DNA from: Pseudomonas serbica
Lineage (GTDB): Bacteria > Pseudomonadota > Gammaproteobacteria > Pseudomonadales > Pseudomonadaceae
Length of the DNA stretch: 64,000 nt
Assembly: GCF_028823535.1 (NCBI RefSeq)
Contig: NZ_JAQIYM010000012.1
Coordinates: forward strand, 62,001 to 126,000
Direction of reading: 5' to 3'
Shown here: positions 1-7,859 of the stretch, in pieces
Numbering within the stretch: the stretch's first letter is position 1
How the letters are laid out: every line of letters begins with the position of its first letter
Position numbers and translations under genes: made by a program
Notes under the pieces: model-generated
Told to the model about the DNA's origin: nothing
Database searches by the model: none
Seen by the model: the letters and a program-made list of their open reading frames with translations, nothing else

Positions 1-2
1 GA

Positions 3-1997
3 CTAAACAGTAATTCTCCAGATACCGAACGGCTGATACGCCGGGTCCAGGCGCATGAACTGGTACTTGCCGTGCCAGGTCCAGCGATGGCCATTCATCA
101 AGTCTTCGCCTTGAGTGCTGGCGTCATCGGGCAAGCCCATTTCCCACAGTGGCAGCTCGAAATTCGCTTCTTGCGGGTTATGGGGGTCCAGGTTCACCGC
201 GACCAGAATGAAATTACTGCCGTCGGCGCTGCGCTTGCCGAAGTAAAGGATGTTGTCGTTCCAGGCGTTGTAGACCTTAAGGCCCAGATGCGTATGCAGT
301 GCCGGGTTTTGTCGGCGGATGCGGTTGAGTTGGGCGATTTCGGCAATGATGTTGCCGGGCGCGTTGAAGTCCCTGGGGCGGATCTCGTACTTCTCCGAGT
401 CGAGATATTCCTCCTTGCCCGGCACCGGCGCCGACTCGCACAGCTCGAACCCCGAATACATGCCCCACAGCCCCGAGCCCATGGTCGCCAGCGCCGCACG
501 AATGAGAAAACCGGGGCGCCCCGATTCGTGCAGGAACGCCGGGTTGATGTCCGGTGTATTGACGAAGAAATTCGGCCGGTAGCATTCGCGCCACGGCGAT
601 TCGTTGAGTTCGGTGAAATAGGTCGCCAACTCCGCCTTGGTGTTGCGCCAGGTGAAATAGGTGTAGCTCTGGGAATAACCGACCTTGCCCAGTCGCGCCA
701 TCATTGCCGGGGTAGTAAAAGCTTCGGCCAGGAAAATCACCTCCGGGTATAGCGCACGAACGTCGGCGATCAGCCATTGCCAGAACGGCAGCGGTTTGGT
801 GTGCGGGTTGTCGACGCGAAATATCTTCACGCCCTCCTGCACCCAGCCTACGACGATGTCACGCAGTTCGATCCACAGGCTTGGGATTGCCTCGACGGCA
901 TAGAAGTCGACGTTGACGATGTCCTGGTATTTTTTCGGTGGGTTTTCGGCGTATTTGATCGTGCCATCGGGCCGCCAGTTGAACCAGCCAGGGTGCTGCT
1001 TGAGCCATGGATGGTCCTGGGAGCACTGGATGGCGAAATCGAGGGCGATCTCCAATCCATGGTCCGCAGCCGCCGCCACCAGTCGACGAAAATCTTCGCG
1101 ACTACCCAGCTGCGAATGAATCGCCTCATGCCCGCCCTCTTCACTGCCGATCGCATAGGGGCTGCCCGGATCGTCAGGTCCGGCGGTCAACGAGTTGTTG
1201 GGGCCCTTGCGATAACTGCGACCGATCGGGTGGATTGGCGGGAAATACAGCACGTCGAAGCCCATGTCCTGGATCATCGGCAGCCGTGAATGCACATCGT
1301 TGAAAGTGCCATGGCGCTTGGGATCGTCGGTAATCGAGCGCGGGAACAGTTCGTACCAACTGGCAAACTGCGCAAGCTGTCGCTCGACGTCGACCGGGTA
1401 TTCCGGGCTGAGGCTCAGGTAGGCACGATGATCGGCCTGAGCCATCAACTCGGCGCTACGCTGGTGCAGGAACAGTGCCACCTGCTCGGTTTCGAGCAGG
1501 CCCGACAACTCATGGTGCAAGGCTGCCAACGCCTCGCTGAGCGGCCCTTCGGCGCGTTCGGCGGCTTGCTGCACATGCAGGCGGCCTTCCTGCAACTCCA
1601 GACTGACGGGCACGCCAGCGGTGTGCTTTTTTTCCAGTTCGTAGCGAAAACTGGCGAATTGATCGATCCAGGCTTCGATGCAGAACACATACCGGCCCTG
1701 ACTCTCTACCCGAAATCGGCCTTGCCAACCGTTATTGCCCAGCTCGGCCATGACCTCGCTTTGCCAGATCTCGTCGCCCTCGGCCCGCCAGCGTACCCGC
1801 ACGGCCAGCTTGTCGTGACCGTCGGCGAACACCTTGCTGGTCACCACCACGTCCTCGCCGACCACGGCCTTGACCGCAAACTGCCCGCCCTCCAGGGTTG
1901 GCAGGGTATTTTCGATCACGATTCGCGGCAGCAACAACGCCTGTGAAAGCGGCATGTGCGGGTTGTAGCTCAGTTCAGTCGGTTTTTCAGCAGTCAT
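3..1997 (-). CDS. glgE: alpha-1,4-glucan:maltose-1-phosphate maltosyltransferase
   Basis: Cytoplasmic GH13-family enzyme that transfers maltose from maltose-1-phosphate to the non-reducing end of alpha-glucan, linking trehalose metabolism to glycogen-like polymer. The 664-residue length is normal for GlgE. An N-terminal beta-sandwich (about 1-120) precedes the catalytic barrel. I see YFPPIHPIGR (251-260), the nucleophile in FRVDNPHTKP (Asp396) and the acid/base in FLAEAF (Glu425). The gene is complete: its TAG stop lies at the left window edge. In Pseudomonas glgE is usually followed by treS/glgB genes, which would lie outside the window. The start at 1997 is preceded by a GGAGTGATGC-type ribosome binding site. 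Confidence 0.96.
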   Translation of the reverse strand: MTAEKPTELSYNPHMPLSQALLLPRIVIENTLPTLEGGQFAVKAVVGEDVVVTSKVFADGHDKLAVRVRWRAEGDEIWQSEVMAELGNNGWQGRFRVESQGRYVFCIEAWIDQFASFRYELEKKHTAGVPVSLELQEGRLHVQQAAERAEGPLSEALAALHHELSGLLETEQVALFLHQRSAELMAQADHRAYLSLSPEYPVDVERQLAQFASWYELFPRSITDDPKRHGTFNDVHSRLPMIQDMGFDVLYFPPIHPIGRSYRKGPNNSLTAGPDDPGSPYAIGSEEGGHEAIHSQLGSREDFRRLVAAAADHGLEIALDFAIQCSQDHPWLKQHPGWFNWRPDGTIKYAENPPKKYQDIVNVDFYAVEAIPSLWIELRDIVVGWVQEGVKIFRVDNPHTKPLPFWQWLIADVRALYPEVIFLAEAFTTPAMMARLGKVGYSQSYTYFTWRNTKAELATYFTELNESPWRECYRPNFFVNTPDINPAFLHESGRPGFLIRAALATMGSGLWGMYSGFELCESAPVPGKEEYLDSEKYEIRPRDFNAPGNIIAEIAQLNRIRRQNPALHTHLGLKVYNAWNDNILYFGKRSADGSNFILVAVNLDPHNPQEANFELPLWEMGLPDDASTQGEDLMNGHRWTWHGKYQFMRLDPAYQPFGIWRITV

Positions 1998-2202
1998 CGA
2001 GCATCACTCCTTTACGCCCCATGGACGCTCTTGTGTCTGGTTGCCATCCCGCCGAGTAATTCACCCTGGAATGAACTCACTTAGGTTCCGAACGCCGGCC
2101 GCCGGGAAAAGTTCAGCGGGATCTACCGGGAATCAAATCCTGCACACAGTGGTCAACCAACTTAAGCACGACTCACGCCATGTGCCACTGGAGACATCAA
2201 CG

Positions 2203-2370
2203 ATGAACAATCCATTCCCGGCAGAAACCCCTGATCCGAACATCGATAACCCGGTGATTCCACCCTCTGATCCGCAACCTGTGCCCGAGCAGGAACCACC
2301 CGGCAGCAACCCGCCACCCAGGGAAGAACCACCGACGACCATGCCACCGGTGATTGTGACCCCTGAATGA
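2203..2370 (+). CDS. small proline-rich protein (55 aa), function unknown
   Basis: The frame is open further upstream, but the ATG at 2203 is chosen because a GGAGA motif lies at a suitable distance before it (ACTGGAGACATCAACG). The 55-residue product is dominated by Pro, Glu and Asn, with the repeated short motifs NPxxP, PPSDPQP and PPREEPP, and has no hydrophobic segment. It is probably disordered and cytoplasmic. I recognise no family beyond the impression of small Pro-rich proteins common in Pseudomonas. It is divergent from glgE, with 205 bases between them that must hold both promoters. Confidence 0.6.
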   Translation: MNNPFPAETPDPNIDNPVIPPSDPQPVPEQEPPGSNPPPREEPPTTMPPVIVTPE

Positions 2371-2926
2371 AGACAGTTGATCGCTCCCCTGGCGCACCGG
2401 GGGATCGATTGCAGGACTAAGCCGAAGGACGTTGCCTACGGGGTGCGTAGTACCGGTCCTGAAGTGAATTTTATCTGCCGGTAAGGCGGTTATATTGCGC
2501 TTATCGAGCGACATACTGACGACGCCACCCACCTTGAGTACGGCCAGCCATGAGCATGATCTTTTTTAACGTCGGCAGATTCACAGAACGAGCAAGCGCA
2601 GAGGAAAACGCGCTTATCCGTGAACCCTTGATCGATGGCTGGCCTCACATTGAAAATCTTCAACTACGAATTTCTCTGCTTCCATACCGAGCGCAATCTA
2701 CGAGAGGACGCTAGAAGCTCGATACTCAAGGAGTTGGACGATCATCTGCTTCTTGGTGAGTTCGACTATAGCCAGCATGAGCTATCGAATGAGCAGCGCT
2801 GCGCGGAGTACCCGGCGGCCGCCTTCGCTGGCAAGCCAGCTCCTACAGGTTCGTCGGTGGACGTTAATTGATGGACACTGCGCCAATCTGTAGGAGCCGG
2901 CTTGCTGGCGATAGGGGCTTGAGCTC
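2371..2926. other. 556-base gap with AT-richer patch and a REP pair
   Basis: No gene here can be firmly supported. The stretch from about 2540 to 2800 is clearly less GC-rich than its surroundings. It contains an ATG-initiated 54-codon frame (2550-2714, beginning MSMIFFNVGRF) and, in another frame, a 78-codon frame (2635-2871) that runs into the REP repeat. Neither has a convincing ribosome binding site. They may be remnants of one decayed gene. The right end is occupied by the REP pair listed separately. Confidence 0.4.
2822..2912. repeat. REP pair (inverted, TGTAGGAGC family)
   Basis: Two copies of a palindromic element in opposite orientation. The left arm (about 2822-2849) reads TTCGCTGGCAAGCCAGCTCC and the right arm (about 2888-2912) is its near-complement CTGTAGGAGCCGGCTTGCTG. 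This is the repeat family also seen at 10109, 27683, 30559 and 53804. A further partial copy (GAGCTCCTACAG, 2921-2932) overlaps the end of the MgtC-like gene. Confidence 0.85.
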
Positions 2927-3430
2927 CTACAGAGGGTCTTTGTCTTTATCGATCAGCTTCACGATCCTCGGCATCACGCCAAGAATCAACAATGCCAACA
3001 ACGTACTGAGCACCGCCGTCGCCTCCCGCCCCAACCCGGCGGACACGCCAATGGCGGCGGTCATCCACAGGCCGGCGGCAGTGGTCAGGCCCTTGACATG
3101 GCCTTCGTCGCCTTCCTGGTTTTTCAAAATGGTGCCGGCGCCGAGGAAGCCGATCCCGGCGATCACCCCTTGCACCACCCGGCTCATGGCGTCGGCCTGG
3201 GAGCCGGACATTTGCGGTACCAGCACGAACAACGCCGCACCCAGCGCCACCAGCATATGGGTGCGCACTCCCGCGGCCTTGCCCTTGTGTTCGCGCTCGA
3301 AACCGAGAATACCGCCCAGCACCGCGGCCATCAGCAGGCGCACGGTGATGCGGGTCAATTGCGCGGCATCGCCGATGTCGGCGAACTCGGCTTGCAGGGT
3401 CACCCAGACTTCATGCCACCAGGCGTTCAT
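2927..3430 (-). CDS. MgtC/SapB family membrane protein
   Basis: Inner-membrane protein of 167 residues. The N-terminal half carries the MgtC/SapB hallmarks: LGGILGFEREHKGKAAGVRTH, then a hydrophobic MLVALGAALFVLVP segment, then GVIAGIGFLGAGTI. Four to five membrane segments are visible. Members modulate membrane ATPases or Mg/phosphate stress responses in enterics; the role here is inferred only. The ATG at 3430 is chosen over earlier in-frame ATGs (3460, 3496) because AAGGAAA precedes it at good spacing. The TAG stop lies inside a partial REP sequence, so the last residues (KDKDPL) may have been altered by REP acquisition. Confidence 0.88.
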   Translation of the reverse strand: MNAWWHEVWVTLQAEFADIGDAAQLTRITVRLLMAAVLGGILGFEREHKGKAAGVRTHMLVALGAALFVLVPQMSGSQADAMSRVVQGVIAGIGFLGAGTILKNQEGDEGHVKGLTTAAGLWMTAAIGVSAGLGREATAVLSTLLALLILGVMPRIVKLIDKDKDPL

Positions 3431-3557
3431 CGCACTTTCCTTGATAACAGCAATGGTCATGGAGCATGGACCGCAGCAACCATTAATCAGTTGCACAGAA
3501 CGATGCTCGGCGCAGGTAGCCTAATGATGCATCAGTCGTAAAAACAAGGATCACGTC

Positions 3558-3791
3558 ATGACCGTACGCATCGAAAACGAGACCTGCTTCTTTACCACCG
3601 AAAACGGCGAGGAAATTCGCCTGTGCCCCGATGTGACCATTGTTACCGACGGGGCCAAAGCCATGTCGGCGGTTGACCTTAACGGCCAGCGGATCTACAT
3701 CACCGAAGCAGAAGCCGACGCTTTGACCGTTGCAGGTGCGGTGGACGGTCGCCGGCATTTGAAGGCCACCGACAGTGATTCGGTGATTTGA
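3558..3791 (+). CDS. DUF3203-type small protein
   Basis: A 77-residue acidic, soluble protein beginning MTVRIENETCFFTTENGEE, with an AAGGATCACGTC ribosome-binding region in front of the ATG. Size and composition fit the small DUF3203 family found mainly in Pseudomonas; I assign this from memory of the family. There is no signal peptide or membrane segment. It is divergent from the MgtC-like gene (127 bases between starts) and co-oriented with ccoG 195 bases downstream. Function unknown. Confidence 0.6.
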   Translation: MTVRIENETCFFTTENGEEIRLCPDVTIVTDGAKAMSAVDLNGQRIYITEAEADALTVAGAVDGRRHLKATDSDSVI

Positions 3792-3844
3792 CTGACGCAG
3801 ATCAACCTAAACCGCAAGTGCCTGACATAAACGTCTGCGACCAG

Positions 3845-3872
3845 CTGCGACAGGTGCTTCAACTTGTCGCAG
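3845..3872. promoter_or_regulatory. 8-bp perfect dyad upstream of ccoG
   Basis: CTGCGACA (3845-3852) and its exact complement TGTCGCAG (3865-3872) are separated by 12 bases. A third half-site TCTGCGAC lies directly upstream (about 3834-3841). The position, 115-140 bases before the ccoG start, suits an operator or a transcribed hairpin. There is no T-run, so a simple terminator is unlikely. It does not resemble the TTGAT-N4-ATCAA Anr/FNR box. Confidence 0.35.
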
Positions 3873-3986
3873 AAGGACTGTACGCGCGCATCTGATCCGG
3901 TTTTTAATGCAATACCTGAGTCTGTTATGAAAACAGATCGCCGCTCATAGTGCTCATGCCTGATGGAGGCTGATGAGCGAAAGACC

Positions 3987-5417
3987 ATGAGCGATAGAAT
4001 CCCCGTCCGAACCCTTGAGAGTGCCGCCCCAGTCAAGACTTTTGAGCCTTCGCGTACAAAGATGAAGGCCAAGTCCAGCGACAACCTGATCCATACCCGC
4101 AGCTTCACCGGTCTGTTCCGTAGCCTGCGCATCAGCGGCGCGGGTGTTCTGTTCCTGTTGTTCTTCGGTACCGTGTGGCTGGACTGGGGCGGTCGCCAGG
4201 CGGTGCTCTGGGACCTTTCGGAAAGCAAATTCCACATTTTTGGCGCGACGTTCTGGCCGCAGGATTTCATCCTGCTCTCGGCACTGTTGATCATTGCCGC
4301 GTTCGGCCTGTTCGCGATCACCGTGTTCGCCGGCCGCGTCTGGTGCGGATACACCTGCCCACAGAGCTCCTGGACCTGGATCTTCATGTGGTGCGAGAAA
4401 ATCACCGAAGGTGAGCGAAACCAGCGCATCAAGCTGCAAACGGCGCCTTGGGGGCTGAACAAATTGATGCGCCGTTCGGCCAAGCACAGCTTGTGGCTGG
4501 CGATCAGCCTGTTGACCGGCCTGACCTTCGTCGGCTATTTCACCCCGATCCGCCCACTGGCCGAAGAGATGCTGACCCTGCACATGGGCGGCGTCAGCCT
4601 GTTCTGGGTGCTGTTCTTTACCGGCGCCACCTACATCAATGCCGGCTGGCTGCGCGAAGCGGTGTGCATGCACATGTGCCCATATGCGCGATTCCAGAGC
4701 GTGATGTTCGACAAGGACACCCTGACCATTTCCTACGACGTGGCCCGCGGCGAGAACCGTGGCCCGCGCAAGCGCGAGGCCAAGCCGGCCGAGGTCGGCC
4801 TGGGTGATTGCATCGATTGCCAGCTGTGCGTGCAGGTGTGCCCGACCGGCATCGACATTCGCGACGGCTTGCAAATGGAGTGCATCGGCTGCGCGGCGTG
4901 CATCGACGCCTGTGATTCGATCATGGACAAGATGGGCTACGAACGCGGCCTGATCAGCTATACCTCGGAGCATCAGTTGCAAGGCGGCAAGACTCACCTG
5001 TTGCGGCCACGTTTGATCGGTTACACCGCCGTGCTGCTGGTGATGATCGTTGCCCTGGTCGTCGCGCTGATGGAGCGGCCGATGGTGTCGCTGGACGTCA
5101 GCAAGGACCGCGGCCTGTTCCGCGAGAACAGTCAGGGGCAGATCGAGAACATCTATAGCCTGAAGGTCATCAACAAAACTCAGCAACGCCAGGACTACCG
5201 CCTGGCCCTGGTCGACGGCGACGGCTTCCAGTTGCATGGCAAGACCGAGCTGAGCCTGGCGCCGGGCGAGATCGTCGATGTGCCGGTATCGGTGGCAATG
5301 ACCACGCAGCGGCCGGGCAGCAGCTCGCAGGGCATCAGCTTCAAGGTCGTCGACAGCGATGAGCCAGGCGTCTTCAGCGAGGCGAAGAGCCGGTTTGTTG
5401 CGCCGATGAACCGTTGA
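3987..5417 (+). CDS. ccoG: cytochrome c oxidase accessory protein CcoG (RdxA/FixG family)
   Basis: Membrane ferredoxin-like protein linked to maturation of the CuB site of cbb3-type oxidase. The 476 residues include three N-terminal membrane segments with AGRVWCGYTCPQ and CMHMCPYARFQ. A dicluster 4Fe-4S domain follows (CIDCQLCVQVCPTGID and CIGCAACIDACD), then a C-terminal membrane segment and an Ig-like periplasmic domain. The start at 3987 (MSDRIPVR) matches the usual N-terminus; an in-frame ATG at 3963 lacks a better ribosome site. No ccoNOPQ or ccoS gene is nearby, so this appears to be a stand-alone rdxA-type copy. Confidence 0.93.
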   Translation: MSDRIPVRTLESAAPVKTFEPSRTKMKAKSSDNLIHTRSFTGLFRSLRISGAGVLFLLFFGTVWLDWGGRQAVLWDLSESKFHIFGATFWPQDFILLSALLIIAAFGLFAITVFAGRVWCGYTCPQSSWTWIFMWCEKITEGERNQRIKLQTAPWGLNKLMRRSAKHSLWLAISLLTGLTFVGYFTPIRPLAEEMLTLHMGGVSLFWVLFFTGATYINAGWLREAVCMHMCPYARFQSVMFDKDTLTISYDVARGENRGPRKREAKPAEVGLGDCIDCQLCVQVCPTGIDIRDGLQMECIGCAACIDACDSIMDKMGYERGLISYTSEHQLQGGKTHLLRPRLIGYTAVLLVMIVALVVALMERPMVSLDVSKDRGLFRENSQGQIENIYSLKVINKTQQRQDYRLALVDGDGFQLHGKTELSLAPGEIVDVPVSVAMTTQRPGSSSQGISFKVVDSDEPGVFSEAKSRFVAPMNR

Positions 5418-5440
5418 TCCCTTAGACTGCGGTGCTGCCA

Positions 5441-5504
5441 TTCGCGAGCAGGCTCGCTCCCACAGGTACTGCCTCGTTCTTGTGGGAGCGAGCCTGCTCG
5501 CGAA
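5441..5504. repeat. REP pair (perfect 24-bp inverted arms, GTGGGAGCG family)
   Basis: Arms at 5441-5464 and 5481-5504 are perfect reverse complements with a 16-base loop. The core is GCGAGCAGGCTCGCTCC. This is the second REP family of the window (others at 34657 and 37296). It lies 24 bases after the ccoG stop and probably acts as a transcription-terminating or mRNA-stabilising hairpin. Confidence 0.92.
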
Positions 5505-5548
5505 AAACTCACCTCATTTTTTCTGAATGACACCAATCCGGGCTTAGG

Positions 5549-6958
5549 ATGAAACGCTACGAAAAATTCGCCGATGATATCGCTGAACTGATCCGCACCG
5601 GTGTCCTCGGGCCGGGCCAGCGCGTGCCGTCGGTGCGCTATGCCAGCCAGACCTACGGGGTCAGCCCATCCACGGTGTTCCAGGCGTATTACCTGCTCGA
5701 GCGCCGCGGCCTGATTCGCGCCCGCCCGCGTTCCGGCTACTTCGTCAACGCCCACGCGCCACGGCCGTTTTCCGAGCCGCAGATCAGCAGCCAGGTCACT
5801 GAATCCACGGAAGTCGACGTCAGCGAACTGGTGTTTTCGGTCCTCGACTCGATCAAGGACCCGAACACCGTAGCCTTCGGCTCGGCATTCCCCAGCCCGA
5901 CCCTGTTTCCGCTGCAACGGTTGTCACGCTCGCTGGCCAGCGCCAGCCGCGAGATGGACCCGCGCATGGTGGTCACCGACATGTCGCCGGGCAACCCGCA
6001 ACTGCGCCGGCAGATCGCCCTGCGCTACATGGTCGGCGGCCTGATGCTGCCGATGGAGGAACTGCTGATCACCAACGGCGCCCTGGAAGCGCTGAACCTG
6101 TGCCTGCAAGCGGTGACGCAACCCGGCGACCTGGTGGCCATCGAAGCCCCGGCGTTCTACGCCTGCCTGCAAGTGCTGGAACGTTTGAAACTCAAGGCCG
6201 TGGAAATCCCCGTACATCCGCGCGACGGCATCGACCTCAAAGTGCTGGCGCAAACCCTGGAACGGCATCCGATCAAGGCCTGCTGGTGCATGACCAGTTT
6301 CCACAACCCCATGGGCGCGACAATGCCCGAAGCGAAAAAACGCGAACTGGTGGAATTGCTGCGCAGCCATCAGGTGCCGCTGATCGAGGACGACGTCTAC
6401 GCCGAACTCTATTACGGCCAACAGGCGCCCAAACCCGCCAAGGCATTTGATACCGAAGGCCTGGTGATGCATTGCGGCTCGTTCGCCAAGAGCCTGGCAC
6501 CGGGTTACCGCATCGGCTGGGTCGCTGCCGGGCGTTATGCGCAGAAGATCGAACGGCTCAAACTCATGACCTCGCTCTGTGCTTCGATGCCGGCCCAGGC
6601 CGCCATCGCCGATTACCTGCAGCACGGCGGCTATGACCGGCATTTGCGCAGGCTGCGGTACGCCCTGGAGGAACAGCAAAGCGCCATGCTGTCGGCCATT
6701 GCCCGCTATTTCCCGGCGCAAACCCGCGTCAGCCAGCCGGCGGGCGGCTACTTCCTCTGGCTGGAACTGCCCGAGCAGATGGATTCATTGAAGTTGTTCC
6801 AGATGGCATTGGCACAGGGCATCAGCATTGCGCCGGGGCCGATTTTTTCGCCGACGCAGCGGTTCAGCAACTGCATTCGGTTGAATTATGGGAGCCCTTG
6901 GGATGAGGCGGCGGAAAAGGCGATGGAGACGCTGGGGCGGATTGTCAGATCCTTCTAA
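5549..6958 (+). CDS. MocR-type regulator (GntR helix-turn-helix plus aminotransferase domain)
   Basis: Transcription regulator of 469 residues. Residues 1-70 form a GntR winged helix (ADDIAELIRTGVLGPGQRVPSVR). From about 100 on it is a fold-type I aminotransferase-like domain with FHNPMGATMP (251-260), DDVYAELYYG (281-290) and the PLP lysine in SFAKSLAPGYRIGW (Lys314). PLP-bound MocR proteins sense amino acids or vitamin B6. The target genes are unknown: the neighbour downstream is convergent and ccoG is upstream on the same strand. No good ribosome binding site precedes the ATG at 5549. Confidence 0.88.
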   Translation: MKRYEKFADDIAELIRTGVLGPGQRVPSVRYASQTYGVSPSTVFQAYYLLERRGLIRARPRSGYFVNAHAPRPFSEPQISSQVTESTEVDVSELVFSVLDSIKDPNTVAFGSAFPSPTLFPLQRLSRSLASASREMDPRMVVTDMSPGNPQLRRQIALRYMVGGLMLPMEELLITNGALEALNLCLQAVTQPGDLVAIEAPAFYACLQVLERLKLKAVEIPVHPRDGIDLKVLAQTLERHPIKACWCMTSFHNPMGATMPEAKKRELVELLRSHQVPLIEDDVYAELYYGQQAPKPAKAFDTEGLVMHCGSFAKSLAPGYRIGWVAAGRYAQKIERLKLMTSLCASMPAQAAIADYLQHGGYDRHLRRLRYALEEQQSAMLSAIARYFPAQTRVSQPAGGYFLWLELPEQMDSLKLFQMALAQGISIAPGPIFSPTQRFSNCIRLNYGSPWDEAAEKAMETLGRIVRSF

Positions 6959-6964
6959 AAGCAA

Positions 6965-7006
6965 AGATCGCAGCCTACGGCAGCGCCTACAGGCTGGCTG
7001 CGATCT
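6965..7006. terminator. hairpin between convergent genes (AAAGATCGCAG-family repeat)
   Basis: AGATCGCAGCC (6965-6975) pairs perfectly with GGCTGCGATCT (6996-7006). It lies between the converging MocR and SDR genes. Related palindromes occur at 44652-44724 and 60966-61036, so this is a dispersed repeat used at gene ends. The T-run after the stem is short in either direction, so terminator strength is uncertain. Confidence 0.55.
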
Positions 7007-7021
7007 GTTGATCCTGAATAC

Positions 7022-7768
7022 TTACCGACCGCCACCCAAATCGACAAAGGTCCCCGTCGCGTAGGACGCCTTGTCCGACAGCAACCATACAATCGCCTCC
7101 GCCACTTCGTCCGGTCGCCCGCCACGGGCCATCGGAATCGCCGACTCCAGCTTGCTGACCCGATCCGGATCGCCGCTCAGCGCATGGAAATCGGTATAGA
7201 TATAGCCCGGCCGTACCGCATTGACCCGAATCCCCTCACCCGCCACTTCCTTGGACAGGCCAATGGTGAAGGTGTCAAGCGCGCCCTTGGAGGCTGCATA
7301 GTCGACGTACTCGTTGGGTGCCCCCAGGCGCGCGGCAACTGAGGAGACGTTGACGATGCTGCCGCCCTGCCCGCCGTGCTTGGGCGACATGCGCAGGATG
7401 GCGTGCTTGGCGCAGAGTACTGGTGCCAGCACGTTGGTCTTGAGGATCTTGAGGATGCGGAATTCGGACATTTCGTCGACCCGGGACTTTTGCCCGACAG
7501 TGCCGGCGTTGTTCACCAGCGCCGTGACTCGGCCCAACTCGCTGTCCACCCGGTTGAACAAGGCGACGACTTCATCTTCGATGCTGACGTCGGCGCGCAC
7601 TGCGATGGCTTGGGCGCCTAACGCCCGGACCTGGTCCAGCACCGTTTGCGCCGCCTGTTCATCGGACTGGTAGTTGATGCAGATCCGATAGCCTTGTTTG
7701 GCGGCCAACAGCGCTGTTGCCGCACCAATACCGCGACTTCCGCCGGTGATGACGATGACTTTGTCCAT
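7022..7768 (-). CDS. SDR-family NAD(P)-dependent oxidoreductase
   Basis: Classical short-chain dehydrogenase/reductase of 248 residues. Visible motifs are the nucleotide-binding TGGSRGIG (8-15), NNAG (86-89), the catalytic serine in VNVSSVAAR, and the YxxxK pair (Tyr157, Lys161 in YAASK). The C-terminus ends ATGTFVDLGGGR, typical of the FabG-like branch. The substrate cannot be read from sequence. The ATG at 7768 is chosen because GGGGAAAG precedes it; an upstream TTG at 7783 overlaps that site. It stands alone between a MocR regulator and a c-di-GMP protein. Confidence 0.9.
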   Translation of the reverse strand: MDKVIVITGGSRGIGAATALLAAKQGYRICINYQSDEQAAQTVLDQVRALGAQAIAVRADVSIEDEVVALFNRVDSELGRVTALVNNAGTVGQKSRVDEMSEFRILKILKTNVLAPVLCAKHAILRMSPKHGGQGGSIVNVSSVAARLGAPNEYVDYAASKGALDTFTIGLSKEVAGEGIRVNAVRPGYIYTDFHALSGDPDRVSKLESAIPMARGGRPDEVAEAIVWLLSDKASYATGTFVDLGGGR

Positions 7769-7859
7769 GCACACTTTCCCCAATTAAAGCCTTTGCAGTC
7801 GGGGGAAGAATAACCGCCATTGGCGGATTTTGCATGAAACCGTAATGGATCCCGGCAGA

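Noticed and set aside
2379..2415. Hairpin after the Pro-rich small gene as a terminator
   Set aside because: The stem is imperfect and no T-run follows.
3954..5441. A 495-codon minus-strand frame opposite ccoG
   Set aside because: Low-complexity translation with no motifs; ccoG on the plus strand has complete iron-sulfur motifs.
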